Part shown: piece by piece, positions 21,473 through 34,353 of the stretch
How positions within the stretch are numbered: the first letter of the stretch is position 1
Layout of the letters: every line of letters begins with the position of its first letter
Assembly: GCA_051530055.1 (NCBI GenBank)
Contig: CM121341.1
Location: 12,214,001 to 12,278,000, forward strand
From: Neoechinorhynchus agilis
Taxonomy: Eukaryota; Acanthocephala
Length of the DNA stretch: 64,000 nucleotides
Reading direction: 5' to 3'
The notes under the pieces: model-generated
Databases searched by the model: none
Told to the model about the DNA's origin: nothing
The model's input: only the letters and a program-made list of their open reading frames with translations
Program-made: the position numbers and the translations under genes

Positions 21473-22868
21473 TTGTTCACGCCTCGCACGAATGATCATC
21501 GAGTCGATTTCCTAGGAACGTCGTATTGGGTGAAGCATTTCCATTCATTGAATACCACTGCCCTTTTACTGTCGATATCCACAGAATCTCCAACAATGCA
21601 AATATTTTGGATTACCCTTTTCTATCATAAATTTTATCAATCAAAATTAGATTTTAAGGATCTTCAAGAGATTAATATTGTAAAGAAAATTTTTATTCCG
21701 AAAGCTAAAGGTGCCATTAGCAAGCCAAATCACATTAGAATCATTGCCATTCAAAATCCTATAATATCCTGTGTAGAGAAAATAGTCAATAACTCTCTTC
21801 TGAATTTTTTATACTCGAAAACTAATCCCTCCATATTTTCACGGATTTGTAGGCAAAAGAGGTGTGCACTCACTTTTAAATGACTTGAATAATCTTAATC
21901 TTCCAATACGCACAAATAAATTGTTAATCCAATTAGACCTAAATAAGGCTTTCGATGCTTTGGATAGGAATTTCCTTTACAAGGTTTTTGTTGAATTAAA
22001 GTTGCTTTTAAAGCTCATTCATAAGAGTCAACACCTTATTAAATCCAAATCCTATTATTATGAGGTGGATCCTTCGTGCACTAGATTTTACTCTAAATTC
22101 GGAGTTCCTCAAGGCTCGCCTTTATCTCCCACCCTCTTTCTTATTGTAACTATTTTTATATTCAAATCAATGAAGGGTGCTAGAAGCATACATCCACTAG
22201 TCCACGCGGATGATATTTTTTATTTTGTTCTGCTTGGCGTAGAAGGAATCTTCTGAATTCTATGTGTTTGTATCTTAATAAACTATCTACGTCTCTTAGA
22301 GAAGCCAATTTAATTATTAATGTAAATAAGACTTTTATAATACCATTGACTAAATCCCGTCTTCCAAGACGATCCAAGTCAATCTTTTAAATTCTTCGCC
22401 CTTTTATAAAGGCGTTACAACTAAAATGCATACGCGACTATTAGGCATTAATTGCCCCTCGTCCGCTAACAGATTCTTTATAAATACTCATTTTAAATCT
22501 ACTTTTAATAAAATTAAAGCAATCATTAAGAGGTATCGGCATGTTTCGCAGGACAAGGGTGTTCTCTACAACATTCTTAAAACTCTTATGGGAGGTCTGT
22601 CTTTTTCTTCGCTAGGGACCGTCCTCCTGAAATGAGGCATGATTTTTTCAATAAGTTTTATCCCCATCTTAACAACTGTAAGTTTGTTAGGATGGGTTCC
22701 TTTGTATATAGACTCAAATGTGACTTGCAAACATTCAAAGATAACAATGATGAATTATGCAATAATATTACTAAACTTAAGACACAAGAAGTTACAATTT
22801 TTAATCAGCTAAGTAAAAATTTGCCTTCAAAATACTACCATAAATATATTTTAGAGAAAAATAACTGA
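21473..22868 (+). pseudogene. LINE-B reverse transcriptase (copy B)
   Basis: This is nearly identical to 6,029-7,424. Motif A reads QLDLNKAFDALDRNF (near 21,930), where copy A has Gly for one Asp. Motif B reads GVPQGSPLSPTLF near 22,102 and the catalytic box HADDIFYF near 22,204. The N-terminal frame (21,473-21,883) contains the family's IFIPKAKG and IRIIAIQNPI segments. The three frame breaks are shared with copy A. Confidence 0.8.
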
Positions 22869-23102
22869 TGAACACTGATTGAGGGATTTGATCAATCCGA
22901 CACTCGATCGGTGTTAATTATCAGTTTTGTTAATTGACAATACAATTAAGGAAAAGAGTATCGATATTAAATCTTATAAAATTGAACTTGTATTGGGCCA
23001 GAAATAAATAAATGATAATTGCGCAGAGACACAAAGGTGTGCGCAATTACGACTAAATCTCAAGCGATTGTAGAAAAGGATTGTAATGGAGGTTCTTAAA
23101 CA

Positions 23103-25945
23103 ATGAATGATTGTAACCAGTATGAGTTAATATCTTCCCTTCCACCTTTACCTCCACAATCCTTCAGTGGTGGCCAATCTGACTCAGTATCTCCAATCGT
23201 CTCCCTGATCGGCACCTTACCACAAAACATATTAAAAAGGATCCCAAAAGGCGCGAGATACCAATGTGCGAGGTTCTATTCGACACTGCTCTCGAAGTGC
23301 GTCTCTGAGCCGATCGAAGCTAACTACTTGCGGGTATTCGCCTTTCCTCGAATAATCTTGAACACAAACCGCGACTCGGACAGTAATCTCACCTGTACGA
23401 TCAAAAAGCGACTCACGGATTATGACAATTTATTTGGGATAAGCTTGAGTAGATCTATGGAGTCGCCTTCAATCGAAGCTAAACGCCCAAAATGCTCAGG
23501 CCAACGTTCTCTCCTTGCCAAGAGAGTCTCTGCAAAACTGGCTGACTTCGATGTACGAGGTGCAGTTCAGTTGCTAAGTTCGACGGACTCATTTGCTAGA
23601 AGTGATCAGTGCACACTTGATGCACTTAGAGGTAAACACCCCGTCGGCAATCCCCCTTCCTTACCTGATGTCCCTACTGAGGCCAGTTTCCAATGCGATA
23701 TCTCAGAGTTAAGAAAAGCAATCGCCTCCTTCCCGAACGGCTCTGGACATGGTCCCGATGGTCTTCGCCCTCAACATTTGAAAGACATGCTCAGTTTAGG
23801 AGCAGCAGCTGCTGGATCAACTCTTGAAGCATCCCTAAGGGATTTCACGGAACAAATCATCAACGGTATCCCACCTCCCGAGGCGACAAGCTTCCTCTTC
23901 TCAGCCACACTATGCGCCTTATCCAAAACGAATGGTGACATTCGTCCGATTGCTGTGGGATGTACAATACGACGTTTGGCTGCTAAATTATTGTGCAAAA
24001 GATTTTACGATGACGTTGGACGTCAACTCCGTCCCTTTCAACTAGGGTGCTGCACTCCATGTGGAGCTGAATCGATCGTCCATGCGACAAGATCTTTCAC
24101 AGACAATCGAGCACATTGAACGCAGTGCTTAAGGTGGATTTCAGCAACGCCTTTAATTCAGTCGATCGCTCAGCCCTACTGAAAACAGTAGCTGTTAGCC
24201 TTCCTGGAGCATATCGTTATTTTCAGATCGCATATGGCACCAAGACCCCTCTATTCTTCGACCACCACACCATTTGGTCAGAAACCGGTGTACAACAGGG
24301 ATATCATCTGGGTCCGATTGGGTTTGCTTTGATAACGAACGATATCATCCGAATGCTTAACTCAAAACTAAACGTGTGGTATCTAGACGATGCGACAATT
24401 GGTGGAGATCCGGCAGTGGTCCTAGATGATTTGAAGAGGCTGATCATCGCCACATCGAAAATCGTATTAACTGTGAACTCGTCGAAATGTGAGCTAATGC
24501 TAATCAATGCAAACCAATCGGATAGAGATGCAATTTACAGCTCCTTTCTTGATATCGCTCCGGGAATACGACTCATTGAACCGGATCGTTTCTCTCTTCT
24601 TGGTAGCTGTGTCCTTAGTTCGAACGTTGAGAGGGAAATCGATGAAGTATTGCCTGATTTGGAACGTTTGTGCAGTCGAACGTGTGAGCTTGGCTCTCAT
24701 GAAGCCCTATTCCTTTTGAGGAATTGTTTATGCATGCCAAAAATGCTGTATAAGTTAAGAGCGGCTCCATACTTCGAGCACTCACATAAGCTTCGACAGA
24801 TTGATTTAATGCTGAGGAGACAACTACAACGCATCACGAACTCCCAGCTTTCAAATGAGGCATGGCAACAAGCAATACTGCCTATAGAATACGGTGGATT
24901 GGGCCTTCGGAGCGTAGTCGAATTAGCACTTCCAGCTTTCCTCGCATCGGTCACCAAAACAAAAAATATAACCAATGTTATATCGCAGCAGACCGATATG
25001 TCGGCGGATGATGTCGAACGTCGTGGAGTTTCCTCGTGGCTCATCAAGACCGATCTAGATCAAGTTCCAAAAAATGGCCACGAACAGCCTGTTTGGGATA
25101 AACCCCTCGTAGAGAGAGCCTATAATAAATTGAAAGGGCATCTCGATTCGGTGTCTCAAACACGGCTAGTGGCGAGCTCTTCTAAGGAGTCTGGCGCTTG
25201 GTTAAATGCGCTGCCAATCAGACCTTTAGGCACACACCTTGACGACGAGTCGGTGAGGGTGGCTATCGGGTTGAGGCTTGGCATACCTCTATGCATACCC
25301 CACAAATGTCGATGTGGTTCAGCAGTTGACGAGTCAGGTAGACATGGCCTTCTTTGTAAACGATCTGGTGGTCGATTGGCGAGACACGAGAAGTTAAACA
25401 ACATTATTAGCAGGACGCTCCACTCATTAAATGTCCCGACTCTATTAGAGCCGAACCACCTGTGTCGCTCAGATGGCAAACGTCCCGATGGGATGACCAT
25501 ATTCCCGTGGAAAGAGGGAAAATGCCTTATCTGGGACGCCACATGCGTCGATTCGTTAGCACCCTCCAACCGAAGTGATGCAATATCAGGACCGGGAGGA
25601 GCTGCGACGGCGGCCGAGAGGAGGAAGACAGCGAAATACGCTGAGCTGGAAAAGACACCTATTTCTTCCTTTCGGTGTGGAGACAAATGGGGCGTTTGGA
25701 GTTTCGGCAAACAAATTTTGCGCGGAGATAGGCCGACTACTCATAAAAGCCAGCGGAGATCACAGAATAAGGAACTACCTCATCCAACGCTTGAGTGTGG
25801 CTATTCAACGGGGCAACACGGCAAGCGTGATAACAACGGCCCAATGGGTGGCGCGTAATGAGGGATATAATGAAAACAAAAAGATTGAATTATAAATTTG
25901 TTAGAGCTGCTTAATAGTTCTTTTCGTAGACAAAAATAAATAAAT
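23103..25945 (+). pseudogene. RLE-1: retroelement with YLDD RT, CCHC finger and PD-(D/E)XK-like nuclease
   Basis: One long protein lies in three frames: 23,103-24,119, about 24,116-25,858, and the end in 25,575-25,895. Landmarks in order are KRIPKGARYQ (23,236), GSGHGPDGLRPQHLKD (about 23,742), IRPIAVGCTIRRLAAK, motif A LKVDFSNAFNSVD (about 24,128), motif B GVQQGYHLGPIGF (about 24,286) and catalytic box WYLDDATIGG (about 24,377). At the C-terminus come a CxC...HxxxC finger (CRCGSAVDESGRHGLLC, about 25,305) and a nuclease signature (KRPDGMTIFPW, then WDATCVDSLA). There are two frameshifts, near 24,115 and near 25,670. The 3' end is an (AAATA)n tail (25,930-25,952). Copy A at 7,675-7,700 looks like the empty site. 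The 5' part with an N-terminal finger (see RLE-2) is absent. Confidence 0.8.
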
Positions 25946-27679
25946 AAATAATTCGCTCGTTATTTTTTCGTTGAATAAAACGAACATCGTTGTCTACCCG
26001 CTACAGCTATGACAACTTTTGATCAATTCATTAAAATCACCCTAAGTTTCCATAGCTTTTAAGGAACAGCGACTAATAGAACTTCCAAAATGAACATCTT
26101 TTCGATGTGGGCGTTTCGGTTAGAGTCGAGATGCGAAAAGAGCTATCCATCGGAATATAATGTCAAATATCACTCCGTCAGAAGTATTCAAATGTAGTTC
26201 AACACAAAAAGCAACGCGCTCTGTTTTCTAGTTGTACTCCATGCACCATGCGTGCAAATCGATTGGTGGACCCCTGACGTACTCGCCACACAAATATGTT
26301 TGAAGTTTTAAAGGATGTTAATTATATAGATACGCTCAATTCCGATTGGGTTTTAGTTGAATGCCAAAAATCCACTAGAAAGCAAGTCCGTTAGCAATAA
26401 GGCCTCCAATTGTACAGGAATATCTCTTTGGCAAAATATTTGCAATAAAAGAAAACCATTTGCTAATAATCGCATGACTTGGTCGTTATGACAACTTTTG
26501 ATCAATTTAATAAAATCAACCTTAGCTTTGAACGTTTGGAAGAAGAAGCGACAAGTATAACTGCCCAAATTAATGCCTTTTTGGCGTGGTCGTCTTGGTT
26601 AAAACCGTGACGCGAAATGAGCGATTGCTGAAAAACATTGCCGAATGTCGCTCCGTCAGAAGTATTCAAATATATTTCAAGTTTTCAACTACACTAATTT
26701 AAAGCAGCTAACAATTGACTCCGATAGGTTTTAGTTCATTAGCGAATAACGAATCAGAGGAGATCGAAATCGTGATTGGAAGTTTTGAGTTTTATTAGGT
26801 AAGAAAATGAGCGTTACTACTTCTCAAATATCTCTAAATTATATTATTTGCAAAGCAAATACATAACAATTTTAATGCTTTTAGTGCAAACCAAATGTTC
26901 GTCGAAGTATTCTCCTAAACATAGGATTTCTTGGGATGCCGTAAATGTGGTACACCCCCATTACATCGTTGGGTTATAGAAGGATTTCTCGGGATGCTGT
27001 AGTCTTTGTACAACCCAATCCTCAGTTGAAGGATTCTTTAAAACGAAGGATTTCTTGGGGCTTGAACGGTTAAATCGAACCTCGGATGCTATGCAAGCCT
27101 CTATTCAAAATGTCCACGCTAATTCGGAAAAGGGCGTAGACTCCATCTCGGACGTCACCGCAGGAAAATTTTATTTCTGACTAAAATTAAAAACAATTTC
27201 AGGTTTGAAACAATGGAGTCTGATTTTAACTATTCGGCAGCATAAATCTCCTAACTACTCAAAGAGATCATTGATAACACTAAATTTTCAACGATACAGA
27301 ATTCCTCGAAAAGAAAATTAGTTGATAAACGACGCATCCATTAATTTCCAAAAGAACACTCACGAGCATTGAGGCGCTAATACACTTCCACTATTCTTTG
27401 GGACGAATGTAAAAAATCAACCACCACCTCCGTAACCGCTCGATTCATCGGTCACAAAAAAAGAGCGATGCGAAAAACGTAAATGCAGCGATGTAAAGCA
27501 AACGACGACTTGGAAGGCAAAAAAACGACAGAATTACAACTTTTTTTTGTTAATTTGGCGCGCGTTCAAATTTTTATCGTCATCTTTAATCGAAAAAATT
27601 AATTTGTGAAAAGTACTCATGTAATGTGCTTGTTCGGAGTGTTTTAAAATTAACATCAATTTTATTCTTTTCAAAAGTT
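25946..27679. other. Non-coding flank of copy B
   Basis: This corresponds to 7,684-8,160 plus 8,965-10,233 in copy A. No gene is seen. Near 26,415 the two halves meet directly (tgtacaggaatatctctttggc), the state without the endonuclease fragment found in copy A. Confidence 0.65.
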
Positions 27680-27689
27680 TTTTTTTTAA

Positions 27690-28042
27690 ATAAGCAACTG
27701 TTTATTAGTCCCTTCACAAAGCCGCCAGTGTGTCCTGCAGTGTTCCAATCGTCTTCAAAGTCTCTTCTTGGCTTTTCTAATAGATTAGAGATTGTGAGTT
27801 TGGAAGGACGAGCTGTTCGATTGGCTGCAACGGTTGAGACTAACTTAATTGGTGGCTTTGTTTCCGAAGCGTCAAAGAAATGGAGAGAAAAGTCACCGTC
27901 GACTCTTATTGGTGGTCAGCAAAACCGATATCCGTCCGTAACTGGCCTCTATGCTCACCAAGTTCTTCCCATTGTCGGAATCGTGGCTGATGGTGGTTGC
28001 TTGTCTGTATATGGCAATATAGAGCGAATTGGAGTGTCTTGA
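27690..28042. other. Coding-like segment, strand uncertain
   Basis: Both strands read as plausible protein. Plus (to the stop at 28,040): ATVETNLIGGFVSEASKKWR and SVTGLYAHQVLPIVGIVADG. Minus (about 27,920-27,690): DGDFSLHFFDASETKPPIKL then EDDWNTAGHTGGFVKG. I recognise neither. The segment sits between the end of the segmental duplication and the satellite and could be an exon of a host gene on either strand. Confidence 0.3.
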
Positions 28043-28159
28043 CAAATCGAAGTGTATATGCATGCGAGATGGAATCGGGATGATGATTGGAACATACTTT
28101 TATATCCTATTATTTTATCACTCAAAAGCTAGCCTCTTAAGCCACTAACCCTTAGGGTT

Positions 28160-31100
28160 TCATTTTTTGTTTTAAAAAGAACACTTCACCGGAATATCGT
28201 AAAGATTTTGTTTTTCCATTTCGCCAAAGTGTCTAATTTTTACAGAAACAAAATTTGATAAATCATGCGGCCAAAAAAATCAAGTAGAATTCGCACAAGA
28301 ATTTAGGTCTTAAAGATTTTGTTATTGAAAATGGACACCTGGGCGGAATGTTGTAATAATAAAGAAAAAGATCTTTATTTCTGAGAGTTTTACCCGCGCT
28401 AAAAGCTAACAAGCAATTCCCAAGGAAGCCGTAAAACAGCGGAAGCTCTCGCATATAAAGATTTTCGTTTTATCATTACAACATCCCGCCAATTGTCCAT
28501 TTTTTAAAACAAAGTTTGATAAATCATGCGGCAAAAAAAATCAAGTAGAATTCGCACAAGAATTTAGGTCTTAAAGATTTTGTTATCGAAAATGGACACT
28601 TGGACGGAATGTTGTAATGGAAAAAAGATCTTTATTTCTGAGAGTTTTACCCGTGCTAAAAGCTAACAAGCAATTCCCAAGGAAGCCGTAAAACAGCGGA
28701 AGCTCTCGCATATAAAGATTTTCTTTTTATCATTACAACATTTCGCACAATTGTCCATTTTTTAAAAAAATTTGACAAATCATGCGGCCAAAAAAATCAA
28801 GTAGAATTCGCACAAGAATTTAGGTCTTAAAGATTTTGTTATCGAAAATGGACACTTGGACGGAATGTTGTAATGGAAAAAAAGATCTTTATTTCTGAGA
28901 GTTTTACCCGTGCTAAAAGCTAACAAGCAATTCCCAAGGAAGCTGTAAAACAGCGGAAGCTCTCGCATATAAAGATTTTCTTTTTATCATTACAACATTT
29001 CGCACAATTGTCCATTTTTTAAAACAAAATTTGATAAATCATGCGGCCAAAAAAATCAAGTAGAATTCGCACAAGAATTTAGGTCTTAAAGATTTTGTTA
29101 TCGAAAATGGACACTTGGACGGAATGTTGCAATGGAAAAAAAGATCTTTATTTCTGAGAGTTTTACCCGTGCTAAAAACTAACAAGCAATTCCCAAGGAA
29201 GCCGTAAAACAGCGGAAGCTCTCGCATATAAAAATTTTCTTTTTATCATTACAACATCCCGATCAATTGTCCATTTTTTAAAACAAAATTTGATAAATCA
29301 TGCGGCCAAAAAAATCAAGTAGAATTCGCACAAGAATTTAGGTCTTAAAGATTTTGTTATCGAAAAAATGGAAACTCATGGAATGTTGTAATGATAAAGA
29401 AAAAGATCTTTATTTCTGAGAGTTTTACCCGTGCTAAAAACTAACAAGCAATTCCCAAGGAAGCCGTAAAACAGCGGAAGCTCTCGCATATAAAGATTTT
29501 CTTTATCATAACAACATCCCGATCAATTGTTCATTTTTTAAAACAAAATTTGATAAATCATGCGGCCAAAAAATCAAGTAGAATTCGCACAAGAATTTAG
29601 GTCTTAAAGATTTTGTTATCGAAAATGGACACTTGGATTTGAATGTTGTAATGGAAAAAAAGATCTTTATTTCCGGGAGTTTTACCCGTGCTAAAAGCTA
29701 ACAAGCAATTCCCAAGGAAGCCGTAAAAACAGCGGAAGCTCTCGCATATAAAGATTTTCTTTTTATCATTACAACATTTCGCACAATTGTCCATTTTTTA
29801 AAACAAAATTTGATAAATCATGCGGCAAAAAAATCAAGTAGAATTCGCACAAGAATTTAGGTCTTAAAGATTTTGTTATCGAAAATGGAAACCTGGGCGG
29901 AATGTTGTAATGATAAAGAAAAAATCTTCATTTCCGGGAGTTTTACCCGTGCTAAAAGCTAACAAGCAATTCCCAAGGAAATAAAATGAAGTGCTCTTTT
30001 ATAAAGATTTTCTTTATCATTACAACATCCCGATCAATTGTCCATTTTTTAAAACAAAATTTGATAAATCATGCGGCCAAAAATCAAGTAGAATTCGCAG
30101 AAGAATTTAGGTCTTAAAGATTTTGTTATCGAAAATGGACACTTGGACGGAATGTTGTGGCATTGGAAAAAAAGATCTTTATTTCTAAGAGTTTTACCCG
30201 TGCTAAAAACTAACAAGCAATTCCCAAGGAAGCCTTAAGACAGCGGAAGCTCTCGCATATAAAGATTTTCTTTTTATCATTACAACATTTCGCACAATTG
30301 TCCATTTTTTAAAACAAAATTTGATAAATCATGCGGCCAAAAAATCAAGTAGAATTCGCACAAGAATTAGGTCTTAAAGATTTTGTTATCGAAATGGACA
30401 CTGGACGGAATGTTGTAATGGAAAAAAAAGATCTTTATTTCCGAGAGTTTTTTACCTGTGCTAAAAGCCGGAGCATTGCACCCAAGGAAGCTGTAAACAG
30501 CGGAAGCTCTCGCATATAAAGATTTTCTTTATCATTACAACATTTCGCACAATTGTCCATTTTTAAAACAAAATTTGATAAATCATGCGGCCAAAAATCA
30601 AGTAGAATTCGCACAAGAATTTAGGTCTTAAAGATTTTGTTATCGAAAATGGACACTTGGACGGAATGTTGTAATGGAAAAAAAGATCTTTATTTCCGAG
30701 AGTTTTAGCCGTGCAAAAAACTAACAAGCAATTCCCAAGGAAGCCGTAAAACAGCGGAAGCTCTCGCATATAAAGATTTTCTTTTTATCATAACAACATC
30801 CTGATCAATTGTCCATTTTTTAAAACAAAATTTGATAAATCATGCGGCCAAAAAAATCAAGTAGAATTCGCACAAGAATTTAGGTCTTAAAGATTTTGTT
30901 ATCGAAAATGGACATTTGGGCGGAATGTTGTAATGATAAAGAAAAAATCTTCAATTCCGAGAGTTTTAGCCGTGCAAAAAACTAACAAGCAATTCCCAAG
31001 GAAGCCGTAAAACAGCGGAAGCTCTCGCATATAAGGATTTTCTTTTTATCATTACAACATCCCGATCAATTGTCCATTTTTTAAAACAAAATTTGATAAA

Positions 31101-33810
31101 TCACGCGGCCAAAAAAATCAAGTAGAATTCGCACAAGAATTTAGGTCTTAAAGATTTTGTTATCGAAAATGGACACCTGGGCGGAATGTTGTAATGGAAA
31201 AAAAGATCTTTATTTCCGGGAGTTTTACCCGTGCTAAAAGCTAACAAGCAATTCCCAAGGAAGCCTTAAGACAGCGGAAGCTCTCGCATATAAAGATTTT
31301 CTTTTTATCATTACAACATTTCGCACAATTGTCCATTTTTTAAAAAAAATTGATAAATCATGCGGCCAAAAAATCAAGTAGAATTCGCACAAGAATTTAG
31401 GTCTTAAAGATTTTGTTATCGAAAATGGACACTTGGACGGAATGTTGTAATGGAAAAAAAGATCTTTATTTCCGGGAGTTTTACCCGTGCTAAAAGCTAA
31501 CAAGCAATTCCCAAGGAAGCCGTAAAACAGCGGAAGCTCTCGCATATAAAGATTTTCTTTTTATCATTACAACATCCCGATCAATTGTCCATTTTTTAAA
31601 ACAAAATTTGATAAATCATGCGGCCAAAAAAATCAAGTAGAATTCGCAGAAGAATTTAGGTCTTAAAGATTTTGTTATCGAAAATGGACACTTGGACGGA
31701 ATGTTGTAATGGAAAAAAAGATCTTTATTTCTGAGAGTTTTACCCGTGCTAAAAACTAACAAGCAATTCCCAAGGAAGCCGTAAAACAGCGGAAGCTCTC
31801 GCATATAAAGATTTTCTTTATCATTACAACATTTCGCACAATTGTCCATTTTTTAAAAAAAATTGATAAATCATGCGGCCAAAAAAATCAAGTAGAATTC
31901 GCACAAGAATTTAGGTCTTAAAGATTTTGTTATCGAAAATGGACAGTTGGACGGAATGTTGTAATGGAAAAAAAGATCTTTATTTCTGAGAGTTTTACCC
32001 GTGCTAAAAACTAACAAGCAATTCCCAAGAAAGCCGTAAAACAGCGGAAGCTCTCGCATATAAGGATTTTCTTTTTATCATTACAACATCCCGATCAATT
32101 GTCCATTTTTTAAAACAAAATTTGATAAATCATGCGGCCAAAAAAATCAAGTAGAATTCGCACAAGAATTTAGGTCTTAAAGATTTTGTTATCGAAAATG
32201 GAAACCTGGGCGGAATGTTGTAATGATAAAGAAAAAGATCTTTATTTCTGAGAGTTTTACCCGTGCTAAAAACTAACAAGCAATTCCCAAGGAAGCCGTA
32301 AAACAGCGGAAGCTCTCGCATATAAAGATTTTCTTTTTATCATAACAACATCCCGATCAATTGTCCATTTTTTAAAACAAAATTTGATAAATCATGCGGC
32401 CAAAAAAATCAAGTAGAATTCGCACAAGAATTTAGGTCTTAAAGATTTTGTTATCGAAAATGGACACTTGGACGGAATGTTGTAATGGAAAAAAAGATCT
32501 TTATTTATGAGAGTTTTACCCGTGCTAAAAACTAACAAGCAATTCCCAAGGAAGCTGTAAAACAGCGGAAGCTCTCGCATATAAAGATTTTTTTTTATCA
32601 TTACAACATTTCGCACAATTGTCCATTTTTTAAAAAAATTTAAAAATTGATAAATCATGCGGCCAAAAAATCAAGTAGAATTCGCACAATAATTTAGGTC
32701 TTAAAGATAGATTTTGTTATCGAAAAGGACACAATTTGACGAATGTTGTAATGGAAAAAAGATCTTTATTTCCGGGAGTTTTACCCGTGCTAAAAGCTAA
32801 CAAGCAATTCCCAAGGAAGCCGTAAAACAGCGGAAGCTCTCGCATATAAGGATTTTCTTTTTATCATTACAACATCCCGATCAATTGTCCATTTTTTAAA
32901 AAAATTTGACAAATCATGCGGCCAAAAAAATCAAGTAGAATTCGCACAAGAATTTAGGTCTTAAAGATTTTGTTATCGAAAATGGACACTTGGACGGAAT
33001 GTTGTAATGGAAAAAAAGATCTTTATTTCCGGGAGTTTTACCCGTGCTAAAAGCTAACAAGCAATTCCCAAGGAAGCCGTAAAACAGCGGAAGCTCTCGC
33101 ATATAAGGATTTTCTTTTTATCATTACAACATCCCGATCAATTGTCCATTTTTTAAAAAAATTTGACAAATCATGCGGCCAAAAAAATCAAGTAGAATTC
33201 GCACAAGAATTTAGGTCTTAAAGATTTTGTTATCGAAAAATGGACACTTGGACGGAATGTTGCAATGGAAAAAAAGATCTTTATTTCTGAGAGTTTTACC
33301 GGTGCTAAAAACTAACAAGAATTCCTACAAGTTGGGAACAGTAGCTCTCGCATATAAAGATTTTTTTTATCATTACAACATCCCGATCAATTGTCCATTT
33401 TTAAAAACAAAATTATAAATCATGCGGCCAAAAATCAAGTAGAATTCGCACAAGAATTTAGGTCTTAAAGATTTTGTTATCGAAAATGGACACTTGGACG
33501 GAATGTTGTAATGGAAAAAAAGATCTTTATTTCTGAGAGTATTACCCGTGCTAAAAACTAACAAGCAATTCCCAAGAAAGCCGTAAAACAGCGGAAGCTC
33601 TCGCATATAAGGATTTTCTTTTTATCATTACAACATCCCGATCAATTGTCCATTTTTTAAAACAAAATTTGATAAATCATGCGGCCAAAAAAATCAAGTA
33701 GAATTCGCACAAGAATTTAGGTCTTAAAGATTTTGTTATCGAAAATGGACACTTGGACGGAATGTTGTAATGGAAAAAAAGATCTTTATATCCGAGAGTT
33801 TTAGCCTTGT
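28160..33810. repeat. Satellite array, 22 units, period about 258 bp, with internal hairpin
   Basis: The phrase atgcggccaaaaa marks units at about 28,265, 28,526, 28,782, 29,041, 29,300, 29,560, 29,820, 30,071, 30,331, 30,585, 30,842, 31,103, 31,360, 31,618, 31,873, 32,132, 32,394, 32,657, 32,916, 33,173, 33,422 and 33,679. Units are mostly over 90% alike. Each holds two arms of about 40 bp in inverted orientation, one around aaatggacacttggacggaa and one around acaattgtccatttttt, separated by about 80 bp. A 62-codon minus frame (MRELPLFYGFLGNCLLAF...) is open in most units, but it crosses the hairpin and is probably not a gene. A degenerate half-unit lies at 28,160-28,260. Confidence 0.95.
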
Positions 33811-33984
33811 GCTTTTTGAAAATCGAGCGCCGAAATACGTCCAAAATTAAGATATGACCACGATTTCGTGCCATTCCGAGTCGATACGCGACGTTGGCCT
33901 CGCGCCGAATTCGCGATAGAAAATTGAAAAACGAAAAGGTGACAACAAATAAAATATATTTTATTGCTATATTTCGCGAGGTGC

Positions 33985-34215
33985 AGAAAGTCGAGATTCA
34001 AACTCTAGAAATGTTCGCTCTGGAGCAGCATTTTAGGATGATGAATAATAAACGAAGGCTTCCTCTTTCTAAAAAAATTTATTAAGGGATGTTAAAAGCA
34101 GAGAGAGCGACGAGGCTATTTAAATGCTTAAAACCGTTGTAGTTTTAAAAAAACAAGAAAGTTCTTTTTCAAGAAAAAGATGTGACGTCACTAACCGTGC
34201 CGATCTGGGCTAAAA
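33985..34215 (+). repeat. Duplicated module, copy 1, with CRE-like palindrome
   Basis: This is about 85-90% identical to 34,354-34,590. The plus frame reads KVEIQTLEMFALEQHFRMMN and continues KRRLPLS, resembling the 3' end of a coding exon. It is followed by aaacaagaaagttctttttc and a perfect TGACGTCA at 34,193-34,200. The protein is not recognised. Upstream (33,812-33,980) is non-coding. Confidence 0.5.
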
Positions 34216-34353
34216 AGTAGGACACGAACGAATTATTTTTCATTGTTTGATCACTTCGTTTATTGCCGATCATCGGATTTGTTGTTTGACTTTGTCCATT
34301 ATTCAGTTAGCGTCATTGGTGATTTGCGATTCGTTTCGTTAATTGTTCGTATT

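Larger units (their letters stand above)
14457..27679 (+). repeat. Large direct segmental duplication, copy B
   Basis: This is the longer partner of 1,747-10,233. It retains the LINE-A reverse transcriptase, the LINE-B ORF1 zinc knuckles with a complete block W, and carries RLE-1. It lacks the 8,165-8,965 endonuclease fragment. At the right end homology stops in the run ttttcttttcaaaag near 27,679, where copy A continues into the RLE-3 3'UTR. Confidence 0.85.

Noticed and set aside
25156-25710. 184-codon minus ORF over the RLE-1 C-terminus
   Set aside because: It is a shadow of the plus-strand finger and nuclease region, whose motifs are conserved in RLE-2 and RLE-3.
28160-33810. Repeat array considered as a CRISPR or other array with unique spacers
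   Set aside because: Units of about 258 bp are contiguous with no unique spacers, and the host is an animal.
28265-33874. Series of 62-65 codon minus-strand ORFs (MRELPLFYGFLGN...)
   Set aside because: They recur because the satellite monomer recurs, they overlap the internal hairpin arms, and several units break them. There is no domain or initiation context, so I do not call them genes.
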